NCBI GenBank assembly: GCA_910589195.1 | Contig: CAJUTC010000004.1 | Coordinates: 1-64,000 of the forward strand | Reading direction: 5' to 3' | Length of the DNA stretch: 64,000 nucleotides | DNA from: an uncultured Lachnospiraceae bacterium | GTDB lineage: Bacteria; Bacillota; Clostridia; Lachnospirales; Lachnospiraceae | Part shown: one piece after another, positions 1 through 9,579 of the stretch | Layout: the number at the start of each line of letters is the position of its first letter | Numbering within the stretch: the first letter of the stretch is position 1 | Made by a program: the position numbers and the translations under genes | The notes under the pieces: model-generated | What the model saw: only the letters and a program-made list of their open reading frames with translations | Databases searched by the model: none | What the model was told of the DNA's origin: nothing

Positions 1-52
<52 letters not shown>

Positions 53-89
53 ACTGTCACTGCCACACAGATGCAACTGACAGTAACAA

Positions 90-118
90 AGTATACATGA
101 AAAAGTGTATAATGTCAA
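90..118 (-). promoter_or_regulatory. Promoter of tRNA-Arg
   Basis: Read on the minus strand: -35 TTGACA (113-118), 17-bp spacer, -10 TATACT (90-95). Transcription would start near 83. A 7-bp inverted repeat (ACTGTCA at 53-59, TGACAGT at 78-84) lies in the predicted leader just before the tRNA. Confidence 0.85.
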
Positions 119-197
119 GCTTTTCTTTCCATTTTTCAAAACTATTTTTTAACTGTTAACTTATATTATTCCTATTAATTCCCAAATCACAGTTCTA

Positions 198-1091
198 TTA
201 TTGATTCCATTGCCCCTTAATAATGGACATGGCCCGATCCACCTCTTCCTTTGCTGCCTTTGGAAGGGGGAATGTAGATTTCCCGGATGATACGATTCCA
301 AGCTCTGCTAAAACCGCTTTAATATAAGGAACAAAGGGGACTCCAATCCCATACACATCCATCATTTTGTTTACCGCCTGCTGCTTCTCCTTAATGGCGT
401 CTAAATCGTTTTCTGCAAACGCGTTGATCCATTCCTTAAAAAATCCCGGAACCACATTGGACAATCCTCCAATGCAGCCGTCACCGCCAGAAAGAATATT
501 ATGGGCAAAATTGTCGTCAAAGCCGGAATATACTTTAAAATCCGGGCGTACCGGTTTTACCAGCTTAATAATCTCCCTGGTATGATCCATGCCTGATATG
601 GTATCCTTACAGCCTACAATATTGGGAAACTCCTCTGCCAGCCGTTTGATTACTTCCGGAGATATCTCATATCCGGTCCGATCCGGGAAATTGTAAAGAT
701 ACACATCCCCATCCACCGATTTAGCCAAATCAGCGTAAAACTGATAAATGCTTTCCTGGTTCAGGGTAAAATAGTAAGGAGGAACCACCACCACTCCGTC
801 CGCTCCCAAATCCAGGGCAAACCGTGACAATTCCACCGTTTCTCCTGGGATCATGCTGTTAGTCCCAATTAAAATTCTCACACGCCCTTTTACCTTCTCA
901 ACCGCGTATCGAATGAGCTCCTTTTTCGCATCCTTTTCAATAGCGAAAAATTCCCCGATACTGCCCAATACCAGGATTCCCGTTACGCCGCCTGCAATCA
1001 AATACTCATACAGGCGCCCCTGGCTTTCAAAATCCGGTTTTCCGTCTTCCTGAAACAGTGTAACTGCCGGTGTAATATATTCTGCTTTCAT
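198..1091 (-). CDS. DapA-family aldolase, probable 2-keto-3-deoxy sugar-acid aldolase
   Basis: A 297-residue protein of the dihydrodipicolinate synthase / N-acetylneuraminate lyase family. Visible motifs are GSIGEF (residues 43-48, substrate carboxylate loop), Tyr133 in YNFPDRTG and the Schiff-base Lys162 in GCKDT. The family cleaves or condenses pyruvate with an aldehyde. It starts 17 nt after the sugar-acid dehydratase, which makes 2-keto-3-deoxy acids. The inferred role is therefore retro-aldol cleavage of a 2-keto-3-deoxy-pentonate (or hexonate) to pyruvate plus an aldehyde in the cytoplasm. It is the last gene of the locus. A lysine-biosynthesis role is less likely from context, but specificity cannot be read from sequence alone. 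Confidence 0.85.
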   Translation of the reverse strand: MKAEYITPAVTLFQEDGKPDFESQGRLYEYLIAGGVTGILVLGSIGEFFAIEKDAKKELIRYAVEKVKGRVRILIGTNSMIPGETVELSRFALDLGADGVVVVPPYYFTLNQESIYQFYADLAKSVDGDVYLYNFPDRTGYEISPEVIKRLAEEFPNIVGCKDTISGMDHTREIIKLVKPVRPDFKVYSGFDDNFAHNILSGGDGCIGGLSNVVPGFFKEWINAFAENDLDAIKEKQQAVNKMMDVYGIGVPFVPYIKAVLAELGIVSSGKSTFPLPKAAKEEVDRAMSIIKGQWNQ

Positions 1092-1108
1092 ATTCTTCTC
1101 CCTTCCCT

Positions 1109-2824
1109 TTAATAACCTGCGCCTTCCATTGCGGATAAGGCGTGATCGGTGTAGCGCTTATACATTCCCTTCCGCCCGGAAGGCTTTTGAAACCCTTCCT
1201 TTTGCCTCTCGGAAAGGACAGTCATAACTTCTTCTGGGGAGCATTCTCTGCCTTCAATTCCTACCAGTTCTAACAAGCGCTTTTCCACATCATAATGGAT
1301 AACATCCCCTGTTTTTACAAACGCCAAGGGGCCTCCTCTGGCAGCTTCCGGCGACACATGGCCAATCGCCGCCCCTCTGGTAGCCCCGGAAAACCTTCCG
1401 TCCGTAACCAGAGAAACATGGCCGTTTAAGTCCGGATCACATACAATCGCTTCTGTTGTCATCAGCATCTCTGGCATACCGCTTCCTCTTGGCCCTTCGT
1501 AGCGGATTACAATAATATCCCCAGGCCGGATCTGTTTCTTAACCACATCATCATGAGCCGCTTCCTCGCTGTCATAAACCCTTGCAGGCCCTGTATGGCT
1601 GCGCATATCCTTTGCGCATGCGGAATACTTGATTACCGCCCCCTCCGGCGCAAGATTTCCCTTTAAAACCGCCACCGAACCGTTTTCCGTCACCTGGTCG
1701 GCAGGGAAAATCACGTCTTCCCGCTCCAGACCGTAATTGTGAAGGTAGCCCAGATTCCGCTGGAAAAACCGATCCTTCCAGATCCATTCCAGATTTTCCC
1801 CCAAGGTCTTTCCAGTTACCGTCAAAACATCCAAATCCAGGTAATCCTTTAGCATCCACTGAACCATAGGCACGCCGCCCGCAAACCAGAAGCTTTCCGT
1901 CAGATGTTGGCCGCTTGGGTTAATGTTGCATAAATGGGGAATCTGATGATTGATTTCATCAAACCATTCAATTGGAAGCGTAATGCCAAGTTCCCGCGCG
2001 ATGGAAGGAAGATGGATCATGGCATTGGTGGAGCCGCCGATGGCGCTGTGGATGATAATCGCGTTTTTAAAGGCAGCCGGTGTCATAATATGGGACGGCA
2101 CAATCCCTTTTTGAACCAGCTCCATAATCTGGCGCCCGGCCATTCTGGCATATTCCAAAATATCCCGCATGGTAGCCGGAACCAGGGCGCTGCCAGGCAG
2201 GGCCATCCCTAAAGCTTCCGCCATACACTGCATGGTAGAAGCTGTCCCTAAAAAGGTACAGGCGCCCTGGGAAGGACATCCAGTCAGCTTATAATCCCGG
2301 ATTTCTTCCGGCGTGATAGCATCTTTTCGCTTCTGGCGGAGCGAGATATCACCCGCCACAAGAGATGTGGTCATATTAGGCCCTGGCCGCATGCTTCCTC
2401 CCGGCAGAAAAACAGCCGGAATATCCATCCTGGCTGCCCCCTTTAAATGAGCCGGAATGGATTTATCGCAGGAGCTGGCAAGCACCATGCCATCCCAAGG
2501 CAGCGCGCTGGCATGAACCTCCACCATATCACAGATGGCTTCCCTGGAAGCAAGAACCGCATTCATACCGTCATGTCCCTGAGCACAGCCATCGCAGATA
2601 TCCGTAATATGGTATTTAGCGCCAAAACCGCCTTTTTCCACCACTCCCCATTTCACCTGCTCCGTTACCTGATTTAAGTGGACGCTTCCCGGGTGGGAAT
2701 CCCCATATACATCTTCAATCAAAATCTGAGGCTTGGTAATATCTTCTTCCGCCCATCCGCTTCCCATTTCCAGAGCGTCAAACTGCGCCCACAGCATACG
2801 CTCCTTTATGCTTCTAGGTTCCAT
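1109..2824 (-). CDS. IlvD/Edd-family sugar-acid dehydratase
   Basis: A 571-residue member of the IlvD/Edd dehydratase family, Fe-S and Mg dependent enzymes that remove water from dihydroxy acids. Candidate cluster ligands are Cys77/Cys80 in DICDGC, Cys119 in SSCDKS and Cys189 in QGACTF. The CDK motif is also the usual Mg site. The length fits sugar-acid dehydratases (pentonate type) and context favours that over branched-chain amino-acid synthesis: it sits between a GH43 beta-xylosidase and a DapA-type aldolase. Together they would convert a pentonate to a 2-keto-3-deoxy acid and then to pyruvate. No sugar dehydrogenase or lactonase is visible nearby to supply the acid. The start has a GGGGGAACG ribosome site. 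Confidence 0.88.
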   Translation of the reverse strand: MEPRSIKERMLWAQFDALEMGSGWAEEDITKPQILIEDVYGDSHPGSVHLNQVTEQVKWGVVEKGGFGAKYHITDICDGCAQGHDGMNAVLASREAICDMVEVHASALPWDGMVLASSCDKSIPAHLKGAARMDIPAVFLPGGSMRPGPNMTTSLVAGDISLRQKRKDAITPEEIRDYKLTGCPSQGACTFLGTASTMQCMAEALGMALPGSALVPATMRDILEYARMAGRQIMELVQKGIVPSHIMTPAAFKNAIIIHSAIGGSTNAMIHLPSIARELGITLPIEWFDEINHQIPHLCNINPSGQHLTESFWFAGGVPMVQWMLKDYLDLDVLTVTGKTLGENLEWIWKDRFFQRNLGYLHNYGLEREDVIFPADQVTENGSVAVLKGNLAPEGAVIKYSACAKDMRSHTGPARVYDSEEAAHDDVVKKQIRPGDIIVIRYEGPRGSGMPEMLMTTEAIVCDPDLNGHVSLVTDGRFSGATRGAAIGHVSPEAARGGPLAFVKTGDVIHYDVEKRLLELVGIEGRECSPEEVMTVLSERQKEGFQKPSGRKGMYKRYTDHALSAMEGAGY

Positions 2825-2965
2825 TTTCGTTCCCCCTATATTCTTGTAATCGTAAAACCATCATGCCCCTTTTGGGATTTACCGTCAGGGATTCTTCCTG
2901 TCAAACTGCCCTGCCCCTTTATCTGGAAGGCAATTCCCATAAAAAGCGCATGGCCATCCAATAAA

Positions 2966-2995
2966 CGAACACTCCCGGAGATCTCCGGGAGTGTT
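2966..2995. repeat. 30-bp perfect palindrome between GH43 and dehydratase genes
   Basis: A perfectly self-complementary 30-bp sequence centred on AGATCT (2966-2995) lies 10 nt after the GH43 stop codon. It has no T-run on either side, so it is more likely an mRNA 3'-end stabiliser or processing hairpin than a terminator. The 140 nt between it and the dehydratase start show no gene. Confidence 0.75.
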
Positions 2996-3004
2996 CCGTA
3001 GCAT

Positions 3005-4582
3005 TTACTCCAATTCTTTATACTCAAAATATTCAAAATCCGCATACTTTGAAAACCCTGACATATCCTGGGCGCACATCCCGATAAATGCTCCCGTAAA
3101 TGCTGATGTTTCAATATGCTCATCTGATATCCTAAGCGCGTCACAGCTTTCGCCGTACGGAATAAACGTTTCCCCGTCCAGAGAATAGAAGAACCTTACC
3201 GTTTCATAATTAACTGCCGCCTTCAGCCAGACCTTCTCTCCTTCCGGCAGCTTTACATAGGCAAATGGTTCAGAATAGATTCCATTATCGCAGCTTAAAA
3301 TCGATAGCATTTTTCCCATCTTTTCGTCATGGCTGACTCTGAGATAATAGTATTGGGTCGTATTGTAGTAATACACCAGCCCAGCCATCTGCTTAAAATA
3401 GTCCGGTTCAAATTCCAGTGCCGTAATCGCCTCAAATACAAAGGATTGCTGCCTTCTTGCTGTTAGCGCCTGATAAAATTTCGACAGCAGGCTTTCCTTC
3501 CCATACAGCCGCAGGTAGCCCGGACGGTCTTTTAAGGACATGGCGTCTTCTCCTAGCGGCCTTCTTAAAAACTGGAAATCCATATCCCAGGCTCCATCCG
3601 GACTGAAGGTATAGCGCTTATGAATCGGCTCTGGCTCCGTTCCTTCATAAGGAATGGAAACTGTATCGTAAGGCCCGTTTCCGCCCTCCATTAACCGGAT
3701 CCAGCCTTCTTCATCAAAATAAATGCTCTGAAGCGCTGTTTCCCGGCCTAACACGCAGAAACCATCCTCCGGCCCAATGGGGCGGCCACACAAATGAGCA
3801 AGAAACCATTCCCCGTTTGGCGCCTGTACGATACTGCCATGTCCGGCACGCTGAAGCCTGGCCTGGGGCTTATCACGAGAGGTAAGCATAGGATTTTTCG
3901 GATCCAGTTCATAGGGGCCGTCAATGAATTTGGAACGCGCCACGGTTACTGCATGTCCTTTCTCGGTTCCGCCTTCCGCTGTCATCAGGTAATAGTATTC
4001 CCCGATATGATACAGGTGAGGCCCTTCGGTTAACCCAATTTCCGAACCGGTAAAAATCTTTTTTACATTGCCAAGGCAGCGCTTTTCTTTCTCATCATAC
4101 TCCTCCAGCAAAATACCGGAAAAACGGTTGCGGCCCTCTCTAAAATCGGTTTCCATGGTAACAAACCATTTTCTTCCATCTGTATCATGAAACAAAGACG
4201 GATCAAACCCATAGCTGTTAATATAAACCGGCTCTGACCATTCCCCGTCAATCCGGTCACAAGTTACCAGATAATTAGGGGTATCCTTCAAACGGTCCTT
4301 TGTGTGCGAATTGGTATAAACCAGGTAAAAGATTCCGTCGCACCAGGACAGGCAAGGCGCCCAAACGCCGCCGGAGTCCGGAACGCCAACCATATCAAGC
4401 TGGCTGGTTCTGTTTAACGGCTGTGCCACCACCTTCCAGTTAATCAAATCCTTAGAATGATGAATCTGCACTCCCGGAAACCATTCAAAGGTAGAAGTAG
4501 CAATATAGTAATCCTCTCCTACCCTAAGAATACTAGGGTCAGGATTAAAACCTTTTAATATTGGATTATGAACAATACCCAT
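3005..4582 (-). CDS. GH43 beta-xylosidase / alpha-L-arabinofuranosidase
   Basis: A 525-residue glycoside hydrolase family 43 protein of the XynB type: N-terminal five-bladed propeller to about residue 310, then a C-terminal beta-sandwich domain. The expected catalytic set is visible: Asp15 (NPDPS, general base), Asp127 (YGFDPS, pKa modulator) and Glu186 (TEGPH, general acid). No signal peptide is seen, so it would act in the cytoplasm on imported xylo-oligosaccharides or arabinoxylan fragments. It is 12 nt downstream of the second permease gene, so it belongs to the transporter operon. The start has a perfect AAAGGAGG site. Exact specificity (xylosidase or arabinofuranosidase) is not decided by sequence. 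Confidence 0.92.
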   Translation of the reverse strand: MGIVHNPILKGFNPDPSILRVGEDYYIATSTFEWFPGVQIHHSKDLINWKVVAQPLNRTSQLDMVGVPDSGGVWAPCLSWCDGIFYLVYTNSHTKDRLKDTPNYLVTCDRIDGEWSEPVYINSYGFDPSLFHDTDGRKWFVTMETDFREGRNRFSGILLEEYDEKEKRCLGNVKKIFTGSEIGLTEGPHLYHIGEYYYLMTAEGGTEKGHAVTVARSKFIDGPYELDPKNPMLTSRDKPQARLQRAGHGSIVQAPNGEWFLAHLCGRPIGPEDGFCVLGRETALQSIYFDEEGWIRLMEGGNGPYDTVSIPYEGTEPEPIHKRYTFSPDGAWDMDFQFLRRPLGEDAMSLKDRPGYLRLYGKESLLSKFYQALTARRQQSFVFEAITALEFEPDYFKQMAGLVYYYNTTQYYYLRVSHDEKMGKMLSILSCDNGIYSEPFAYVKLPEGEKVWLKAAVNYETVRFFYSLDGETFIPYGESCDALRISDEHIETSAFTGAFIGMCAQDMSGFSKYADFEYFEYKELE

Positions 4583-4594
4583 ACAAAACCTCCT

Positions 4595-5428
4595 TTAGCC
4601 TTTTACCGCGCCTTGTGTCAAACCGTTTACAACCTTCTCTGACGCGCAGAAGTACAGAAGGATAACCGGAAGGGATCCTACCAAAATAGCGGTAAGGACA
4701 GCCGGGATATTGACAGACTGGAAGCCGTAGAACTCACGGATCCCTAACGGAAGGGTTTTCTTGGCTGTGGTATTAATCAAAACATTGGCATACGTAAACT
4801 CATTCCAGATATTCAGGAAGGTATATACCGTAACTGTAGAAAGACCCGCGCCGGATAACGGCAGAATAATCCGGTGGAATACGCCTACCGTAGAACATCC
4901 GTCAATTATGGCGGCTTCCTCAATTTCTTTTGGTATCTCCTTAAAGAACTGGGTCAGGATAAATACGGATATGGGAATATTGTAACTAATATACGGGCCG
5001 CACAAACCTACCAGGGAATCATTTAAATGGATGGAGCTTAACAGCGTAAAGGTAGGAATTAACGTGGTATGGATGGGAATCATCATACCTGCAATGATCA
5101 GGAAATACAGTACGTTAGCGCCTTTAAATTTCATCTTGGCAAATGCGAAGAAAATCATGGAGGAGGTTAATACAATCAGGAACACACTGACTGCCGATAC
5201 TAAGGTACTGTTAACAAAATACCGGAGAAAGTCTGGTTTAAATACTGCCTGATAGTTTCCGAAGAAAAATTTAGACGGAAGCTGCCAGATATTTTTCAGA
5301 TACTCCTGCATATCTTTAAAGCTGTTAATTAAAAGGAAGATAAACGGAAAACCCGTAATTACCAAAACAAGCAGGCAGCAGGCATACAGCATAACTTTAA
5401 TCAGATTACGTTTTGTCCTTGCGTTCAT
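4595..5428 (-). CDS. CUT1 sugar ABC transporter permease (MalG type)
   Basis: A 277-residue membrane protein with about six hydrophobic segments and the cytoplasmic EAA loop (EEAAIIDGCSTVGVF, ILPLS) that contacts the ATPase. It belongs to the binding-protein-dependent transport inner-membrane family, second permease of a CUT1 pair. It abuts the partner permease gene directly (stop at 5429, start at 5428). No ATPase gene is in the locus; such systems usually share a general MsmK/MsmX-type ATPase encoded elsewhere. Substrate inferred from the neighbouring xylosidases is a xylo-oligosaccharide. Confidence 0.93.
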   Translation of the reverse strand: MNARTKRNLIKVMLYACCLLVLVITGFPFIFLLINSFKDMQEYLKNIWQLPSKFFFGNYQAVFKPDFLRYFVNSTLVSAVSVFLIVLTSSMIFFAFAKMKFKGANVLYFLIIAGMMIPIHTTLIPTFTLLSSIHLNDSLVGLCGPYISYNIPISVFILTQFFKEIPKEIEEAAIIDGCSTVGVFHRIILPLSGAGLSTVTVYTFLNIWNEFTYANVLINTTAKKTLPLGIREFYGFQSVNIPAVLTAILVGSLPVILLYFCASEKVVNGLTQGAVKG

Positions 5429-6322
5429 TTAATTTTCCCCCTTCCTGGATGTGGCGTACAGGAAGCAGCAGGCGAAGATGAAGCAGATTAAAAACATATA
5501 AGCCGCAATCGTACTTGCATAGCCCATCTGGAATTCTGTAAAGCCTTTTTTATACATATAAGTAGCCATCAGTTCTGTGCTGGCATTGGGCGCGCCGCCC
5601 ATCATAACATAGAACAAATCAAAGTATTTCAGGGAACCTACTAACTGAAGCACTGCAGAAGTACGCATAGTAGGGAGGATCATAGGCAGGGTAATGCTGG
5701 TAAAACACTGCCATGTATTGGCACCATCGATTTTGGCCGCTTCATAAAGCTCTTCCGGCACATTGCTTAAACCGGCTTTAAAAATAATCATGTAATAAGG
5801 AATAAACTGCCAGCAGATTACAAATAAAATCGCAGGCATGGCTGTGCTCCCCTGAAGGAATGCTGTAGACATCTTTAAACCAAGCGCCCGGATTACCTTT
5901 GCCATAAGGCCAAAGTTTGGATCGTAGAATAAAATCCACATAATACCTGTTGCTACAGTAGAGAGAAGCATGGGCATAAAGAACACGGTACGGAAAAATT
6001 TTGTAAAACGAAGCTTGCTGTTAATCAGAAGCGCCAGCAAAAGGGCTCCTGGCATCTGGATAAACATAGACGCGATTACTAAAATCATATTATTCTTAAG
6101 GGCATTCCAGAAGCTCATATCCTTTGCTACTGCAATATAGTTGGCCAGGCCAAGAAATACCTTATTGGCGCTGATTCCCTTCCAATCCATAGTGCTGTAA
6201 TAAAAAGTTCTGGCAATTCCCAAAAGATTAAAGGTGCCATAGAAGAATAATGCCGGGAGGACAAACAAAAGCACCAATCCTATTTTTTTCAATTTTTTTA
6301 CGGACGCGGAATCCTGATTCAC
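5429..6322 (-). CDS. CUT1 sugar ABC transporter permease (MalF/LplB type)
   Basis: A 297-residue permease with a short cytoplasmic N-terminus, six predicted membrane helices and an EAA loop (YEAAKIDGANTWQCF, ITLPM). It pairs with the permease at 4595-5428. It is separated from the binding-protein gene by 182 nt containing a hairpin with a short T-run, a usual arrangement that lowers permease expression relative to the binding protein. Confidence 0.93.
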   Translation of the reverse strand: MNQDSASVKKLKKIGLVLLFVLPALFFYGTFNLLGIARTFYYSTMDWKGISANKVFLGLANYIAVAKDMSFWNALKNNMILVIASMFIQMPGALLLALLINSKLRFTKFFRTVFFMPMLLSTVATGIMWILFYDPNFGLMAKVIRALGLKMSTAFLQGSTAMPAILFVICWQFIPYYMIIFKAGLSNVPEELYEAAKIDGANTWQCFTSITLPMILPTMRTSAVLQLVGSLKYFDLFYVMMGGAPNASTELMATYMYKKGFTEFQMGYASTIAAYMFLICFIFACCFLYATSRKGEN

Positions 6323-6419
6323 GATATAACCCCCTTAACTCAATACAGCCCCGGCCAACGTTATCACTTTTTCAGGAAAACTTTTCCATTTTAAGCAGTA
6401 AATAACCGCCGGATTGCTG

Positions 6420-6464
6420 CAAAAATGCACAGACAGAACGGACTGCCGATTGCTGTCTGTGCAT
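6420..6464 (-). terminator. Intercistronic attenuator hairpin after the binding-protein gene
   Basis: A perfect 12-bp stem (ATGCACAGACAG at 6425-6436 pairing with 6453-6464) with a 16-nt loop is followed on the minus strand by TTTTTGC. It lies between the binding protein and the first permease and probably acts as a partial terminator or 3' stabiliser. Confidence 0.75.
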
Positions 6465-6504
6465 GTAGTGTCAAATACCTAATTCACTTTTATCAATGCC
6501 TTTA

Positions 6505-7899
6505 TTAGTCTAAGGTTTGTTTTGCCAATGCCTCCATCTGAGCGGCTGCCTCTTCCGGAGTTGTGGTTAAACCAACCAGATCATAAGTGGTTTGCTTATG
6601 CAGCGCGCCTAAGTCGGTAGGCAGGAACTGATCGTAGAAGTTCTGGATATACTCTGCGTTCTGGATAAAGTCGTCTGCTGCCTTGGTTAATTCATTTGGC
6701 ATGGTAACGCCCTTAACGCCAGTAATTACGCCTGCAATATCTACGCTGTCCTGTCCAAAATCCTTATCCGTTAACATATGAATCAGCTCAAATGCCTCAT
6801 CCGGATACGGGCAAGACGCGGAAATGGAGTATGCATTGCCGCCGCCTAAGATCTGCTTTGCATTGCCGTCTGTCCCCTCGATTACCGGGAATCCGAAAAT
6901 ACCTAAGTTGTTCTCATAAAATTCCGGAGCTTCTGAACGGCAGTTAGAAAACATACCATTGGTCTGAACGATGTGGGCTGCCATGCTATTATAGAATAAC
7001 ATACGGGAGCCACCGGTATCGTAGTTGATTCCGTTACATCCTTCTGGATAGTAGCCCTTGTTTACCCAATCCTGAAGCCTTGCGCCTGCCTTAATAAAGC
7101 TTTCATGCTCAAAGGTTCCGCCGTTTTCACGGTTGTATGCGTCCAGGAATGGCTGGGTTCCGCCTTCACGCATGGACAAATAAGTAAAGGTTAACGCTGC
7201 AGGCCACTGGCTGGAATTTCCAAGTGCCAGAGGAATAATGCCCGCTTCCTTAATCTTATCACAATTTGCTTCAAATTCTTCGATAGTAGTAGGAACTTCC
7301 AACCCTAAGTCCGCGTAAATCTGCTTGTTGTAATAAACCGGAACAGGGCCGCAGGAGTAGGGAAGGCAATAATTCTTGCCCTTAACCTGGAATAAGCTTA
7401 ATGCGGATGGATAATACTCGTCTGCAATTGCTTTTACACGGTCGTCAATATCTAACACTTTGCCTTCATCAATAAAGGACTCCAGCCAGCCTCCCCCCCA
7501 GGAAACGAAAATATCCGGTTCCTCACCGGCTGCCATGGCAGTTGCCAGCTTCGTTTTATAAGGATCGTTTTCATTTGGAACATCCACAACCTTGATATTA
7601 GGATATTTTTCCATAAAACGGTTGATGGCATTGGTAACTGTCTGATGGCGGGTTTCGTCAATAGCGATGTGCCATACGGTAAGGGTAATCTCATCCGTAG
7701 TCAAGTCAGCCTTATCACCCGCGCCTGCATCGTCTGCTTTCTCTTCTCCTCCCTCAGCAGCTTGTGCCGCCGTGGTTTCCGCCGTAGCTGTGGTTGTTGG
7801 CGCCGCGGATGTTTCTGGTGTACTCCCGCCGCCTGAACATCCGGCCAAACCAGTGGCCATCGCCGCTGCTAAAAGCAGTGCCAAACTTCTTTTTTTCAT
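6505..7899 (-). CDS. Sugar ABC transporter substrate-binding lipoprotein
   Basis: A 464-residue family 1 extracellular solute-binding protein. The start is placed at the ATG at 7899 because AGGAG lies 9 nt upstream and it gives a proper signal: Lys-Lys-Arg, hydrophobic core and the lipobox LAGC. A Ser/Thr/Ala/Glu-rich linker of about 50 residues follows, typical of tethered Gram-positive binding proteins. The rest has the usual mixed fold of oligosaccharide binders (for example NVVDVPNEND-type edges and Trp-rich pocket segments). It is the first gene of the transporter operon and is expressed from the promoter at 8030-8058. Its ligand is inferred to be a xylo-oligosaccharide. Confidence 0.92.
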   Translation of the reverse strand: MKKRSLALLLAAAMATGLAGCSGGGSTPETSAAPTTTATAETTAAQAAEGGEEKADDAGAGDKADLTTDEITLTVWHIAIDETRHQTVTNAINRFMEKYPNIKVVDVPNENDPYKTKLATAMAAGEEPDIFVSWGGGWLESFIDEGKVLDIDDRVKAIADEYYPSALSLFQVKGKNYCLPYSCGPVPVYYNKQIYADLGLEVPTTIEEFEANCDKIKEAGIIPLALGNSSQWPAALTFTYLSMREGGTQPFLDAYNRENGGTFEHESFIKAGARLQDWVNKGYYPEGCNGINYDTGGSRMLFYNSMAAHIVQTNGMFSNCRSEAPEFYENNLGIFGFPVIEGTDGNAKQILGGGNAYSISASCPYPDEAFELIHMLTDKDFGQDSVDIAGVITGVKGVTMPNELTKAADDFIQNAEYIQNFYDQFLPTDLGALHKQTTYDLVGLTTTPEEAAAQMEALAKQTLD

Positions 7900-8006
7900 A
7901 AACATCTTCTCCTTTTCTTTATATTTGTGACAGTTTCTTCCCAAAGGAGCCACCTCCGAAAAAAACCGCTACATTTACTTTTCAAATCGGAATTCTATTC
8001 CGTGCT

Positions 8007-8058
8007 CGTGCACGTAAGGATTTAAAACTAGATTACCATACTTAGTCAAATTAGTCAA
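8007..8058 (-). promoter_or_regulatory. Promoter and operator of the xylo-oligosaccharide transporter operon
   Basis: On the minus strand: -35 TTGACT (8053-8058), 17-bp spacer, -10 TAATCT (8030-8035). Just past the expected start point lies CGTGCACG (8007-8014), an 8-bp palindrome with a nearby GTGCTCG half-repeat. An operator in this position would block initiation, as for LacI-type repressors. Confidence 0.72.
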
Positions 8059-8167
8059 TATTTTTTTCAAATTTCTTGTATGTTTTATATATTATCACAT
8101 TATTTTTCTCTTTAAGAATTTTTCATCTATATATTTTCACTAATTTTTATCAAAATAAAAAGAATAT

Positions 8168-8241
8168 TTGACACAAAACAAACAATTATGGTATACTTAT
8201 TATATACTTACTTACCCAAAACCTAAGATTCAAGTGCACTT
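8168..8241 (+). promoter_or_regulatory. Promoter of the divergent LacI gene, with palindrome AAGTGCACTT
   Basis: TTGACA (8168-8173), 18-bp spacer, TATACT (8192-8197) on the plus strand, followed by the perfect palindrome AAGTGCACTT (8232-8241) in the leader and a further GTGCAT at 8255-8260. It may be an autoregulatory site. The rest of the 414-nt divergent region (7900-8313) is A/T-rich and holds no gene. Confidence 0.68.
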
Positions 8242-8313
8242 ACTTGTCCTTACAGTGCATATTTATACACAAACATTAATTTTGCCCCAGTGCAAGAAAG
8301 AAGGGCCATAATT

Positions 8314-9345
8314 GTGACTACATTAAAAGAAATCGCTCAATTAGCCGGCGTTTCCCGAGGGACAGTGGACCGGGTTTTAAATAACCGAGGGGCGGTAAAG
8401 CCGGAAACCGCCAGGCGGGTACGTGAAATCGCCATATCCTTAAACTACCAGCCCAATAAAGCCGCCCTGGCATTAGCCTCCCAAAAGAAAAAGATTACCA
8501 TCGGAGTCCTTTTGTTCGGCATTAACAACGGAAACCTGTTTTTTGAGGATGTTGTCGAAGGCGTGGAATACCAGCGCGCCAGGCTTGCCGGCTATGGCTG
8601 TACCGTAATTACCCGCCGCACAGTTTTTGATCCCAAAGCTCAGCTTGCTGCTATCGATGAATTCCTGACTTTGGGAATCCACGGGTTAGTCATTTCCCCT
8701 CATAATTCCCTGGAAATTATAGAAAAGATCAACCAGCTTTCCCAGATGGGAATTCCAACCATTACTACAAATACGGATTTAATCGGTTCCAAGCGCCTTG
8801 CCTATGTAGGCAGCAACTATTACGAAGGCGGCTGCACGGCTGCGGGACTGATGAACCTAATCACCCAGGGAACCGCAAATGTGGGAATTATTACCGGCTC
8901 CCCACTGATCCTTTGCCATTCTCAGCGGATCAAAGGCTTTATGGATACCTTAAACGCCCGCTATCCAGGGATTCATGTGCTGGATACTAAGGCAAATCAG
9001 GATGATGAATTTAAAAGCTACAAAGCTACCTTCGATCTGCTTACCAATTATCCCCAGATGGATGCTTTATTTTTTACGGCAGCAGGGGTATACGGAGGAT
9101 GCCGCGCTGTGGCAGACTCCCAGGCAGACGGAAGAAAACGGAAACCAACCATCATTTCCTTTGACGCAGTAGAAAAAACCAAAACCCTGGTAAAAGATGG
9201 AATCATTGCCGCCACCATCTGCCAGCAGCCCTTCCAGCAGGGCTCACGCCCTATTAAGCTGATGTTTGACTACTTGTCCACCGGGGCTGAACCGGAGCCA
9301 GTCCAATATACAGAAACCATTATTAAAATAATGGAAAATATATAA
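8314..9345 (+). CDS. LacI-family regulator of the xylo-oligosaccharide locus
   Basis: A 343-residue regulator. Residues 3-50 form the LacI helix-turn-helix (TLKEIAQLAGVSRGTVDRVL), followed by the hinge and a periplasmic-binding-protein-like sensor domain of the ribose/sugar type. The start is taken as the GTG at 8314, 8 nt after AAGGG, because it puts the DNA-binding domain at the N-terminus as in its paralogue at 12061-13107; a GTG at 8290 would add eight residues. It is divergent from the transporter operon. The VDRVLNxRGxVxPET signature is shared with the second LacI gene, so the two are likely duplicates with different ligands. Confidence 0.9.
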   Translation: MTTLKEIAQLAGVSRGTVDRVLNNRGAVKPETARRVREIAISLNYQPNKAALALASQKKKITIGVLLFGINNGNLFFEDVVEGVEYQRARLAGYGCTVITRRTVFDPKAQLAAIDEFLTLGIHGLVISPHNSLEIIEKINQLSQMGIPTITTNTDLIGSKRLAYVGSNYYEGGCTAAGLMNLITQGTANVGIITGSPLILCHSQRIKGFMDTLNARYPGIHVLDTKANQDDEFKSYKATFDLLTNYPQMDALFFTAAGVYGGCRAVADSQADGRKRKPTIISFDAVEKTKTLVKDGIIAATICQQPFQQGSRPIKLMFDYLSTGAEPEPVQYTETIIKIMENI

Positions 9346-9579
9346 ATGAAACATAACAGATGCTATCCAAAGCAGGTCTGGACTTGATATCTGGCCACTT
9401 GGCAATCTGTTCAATCCGATACACGTTTCCTGGGAGCGCCGCTTCACAAACCAGGATGCCGCAATCGCTAAACTTTTTTGGAAGCAGCGCAATCAGGAAA
9501 CGCTCTCTTGCACTTACCAGATATCACCTAGCCTGCATACCAGGTATTTTATTCCATAAAAATCCCGTCTGTATGCAAA

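Noticed and set aside
2836..3144. 102-codon frame overlapping the end of GH43 and the palindrome
   Set aside because: Overlaps the GH43 coding end in another frame and lacks a ribosome site; its C-terminal part looks faintly protein-like but no family was recognised.
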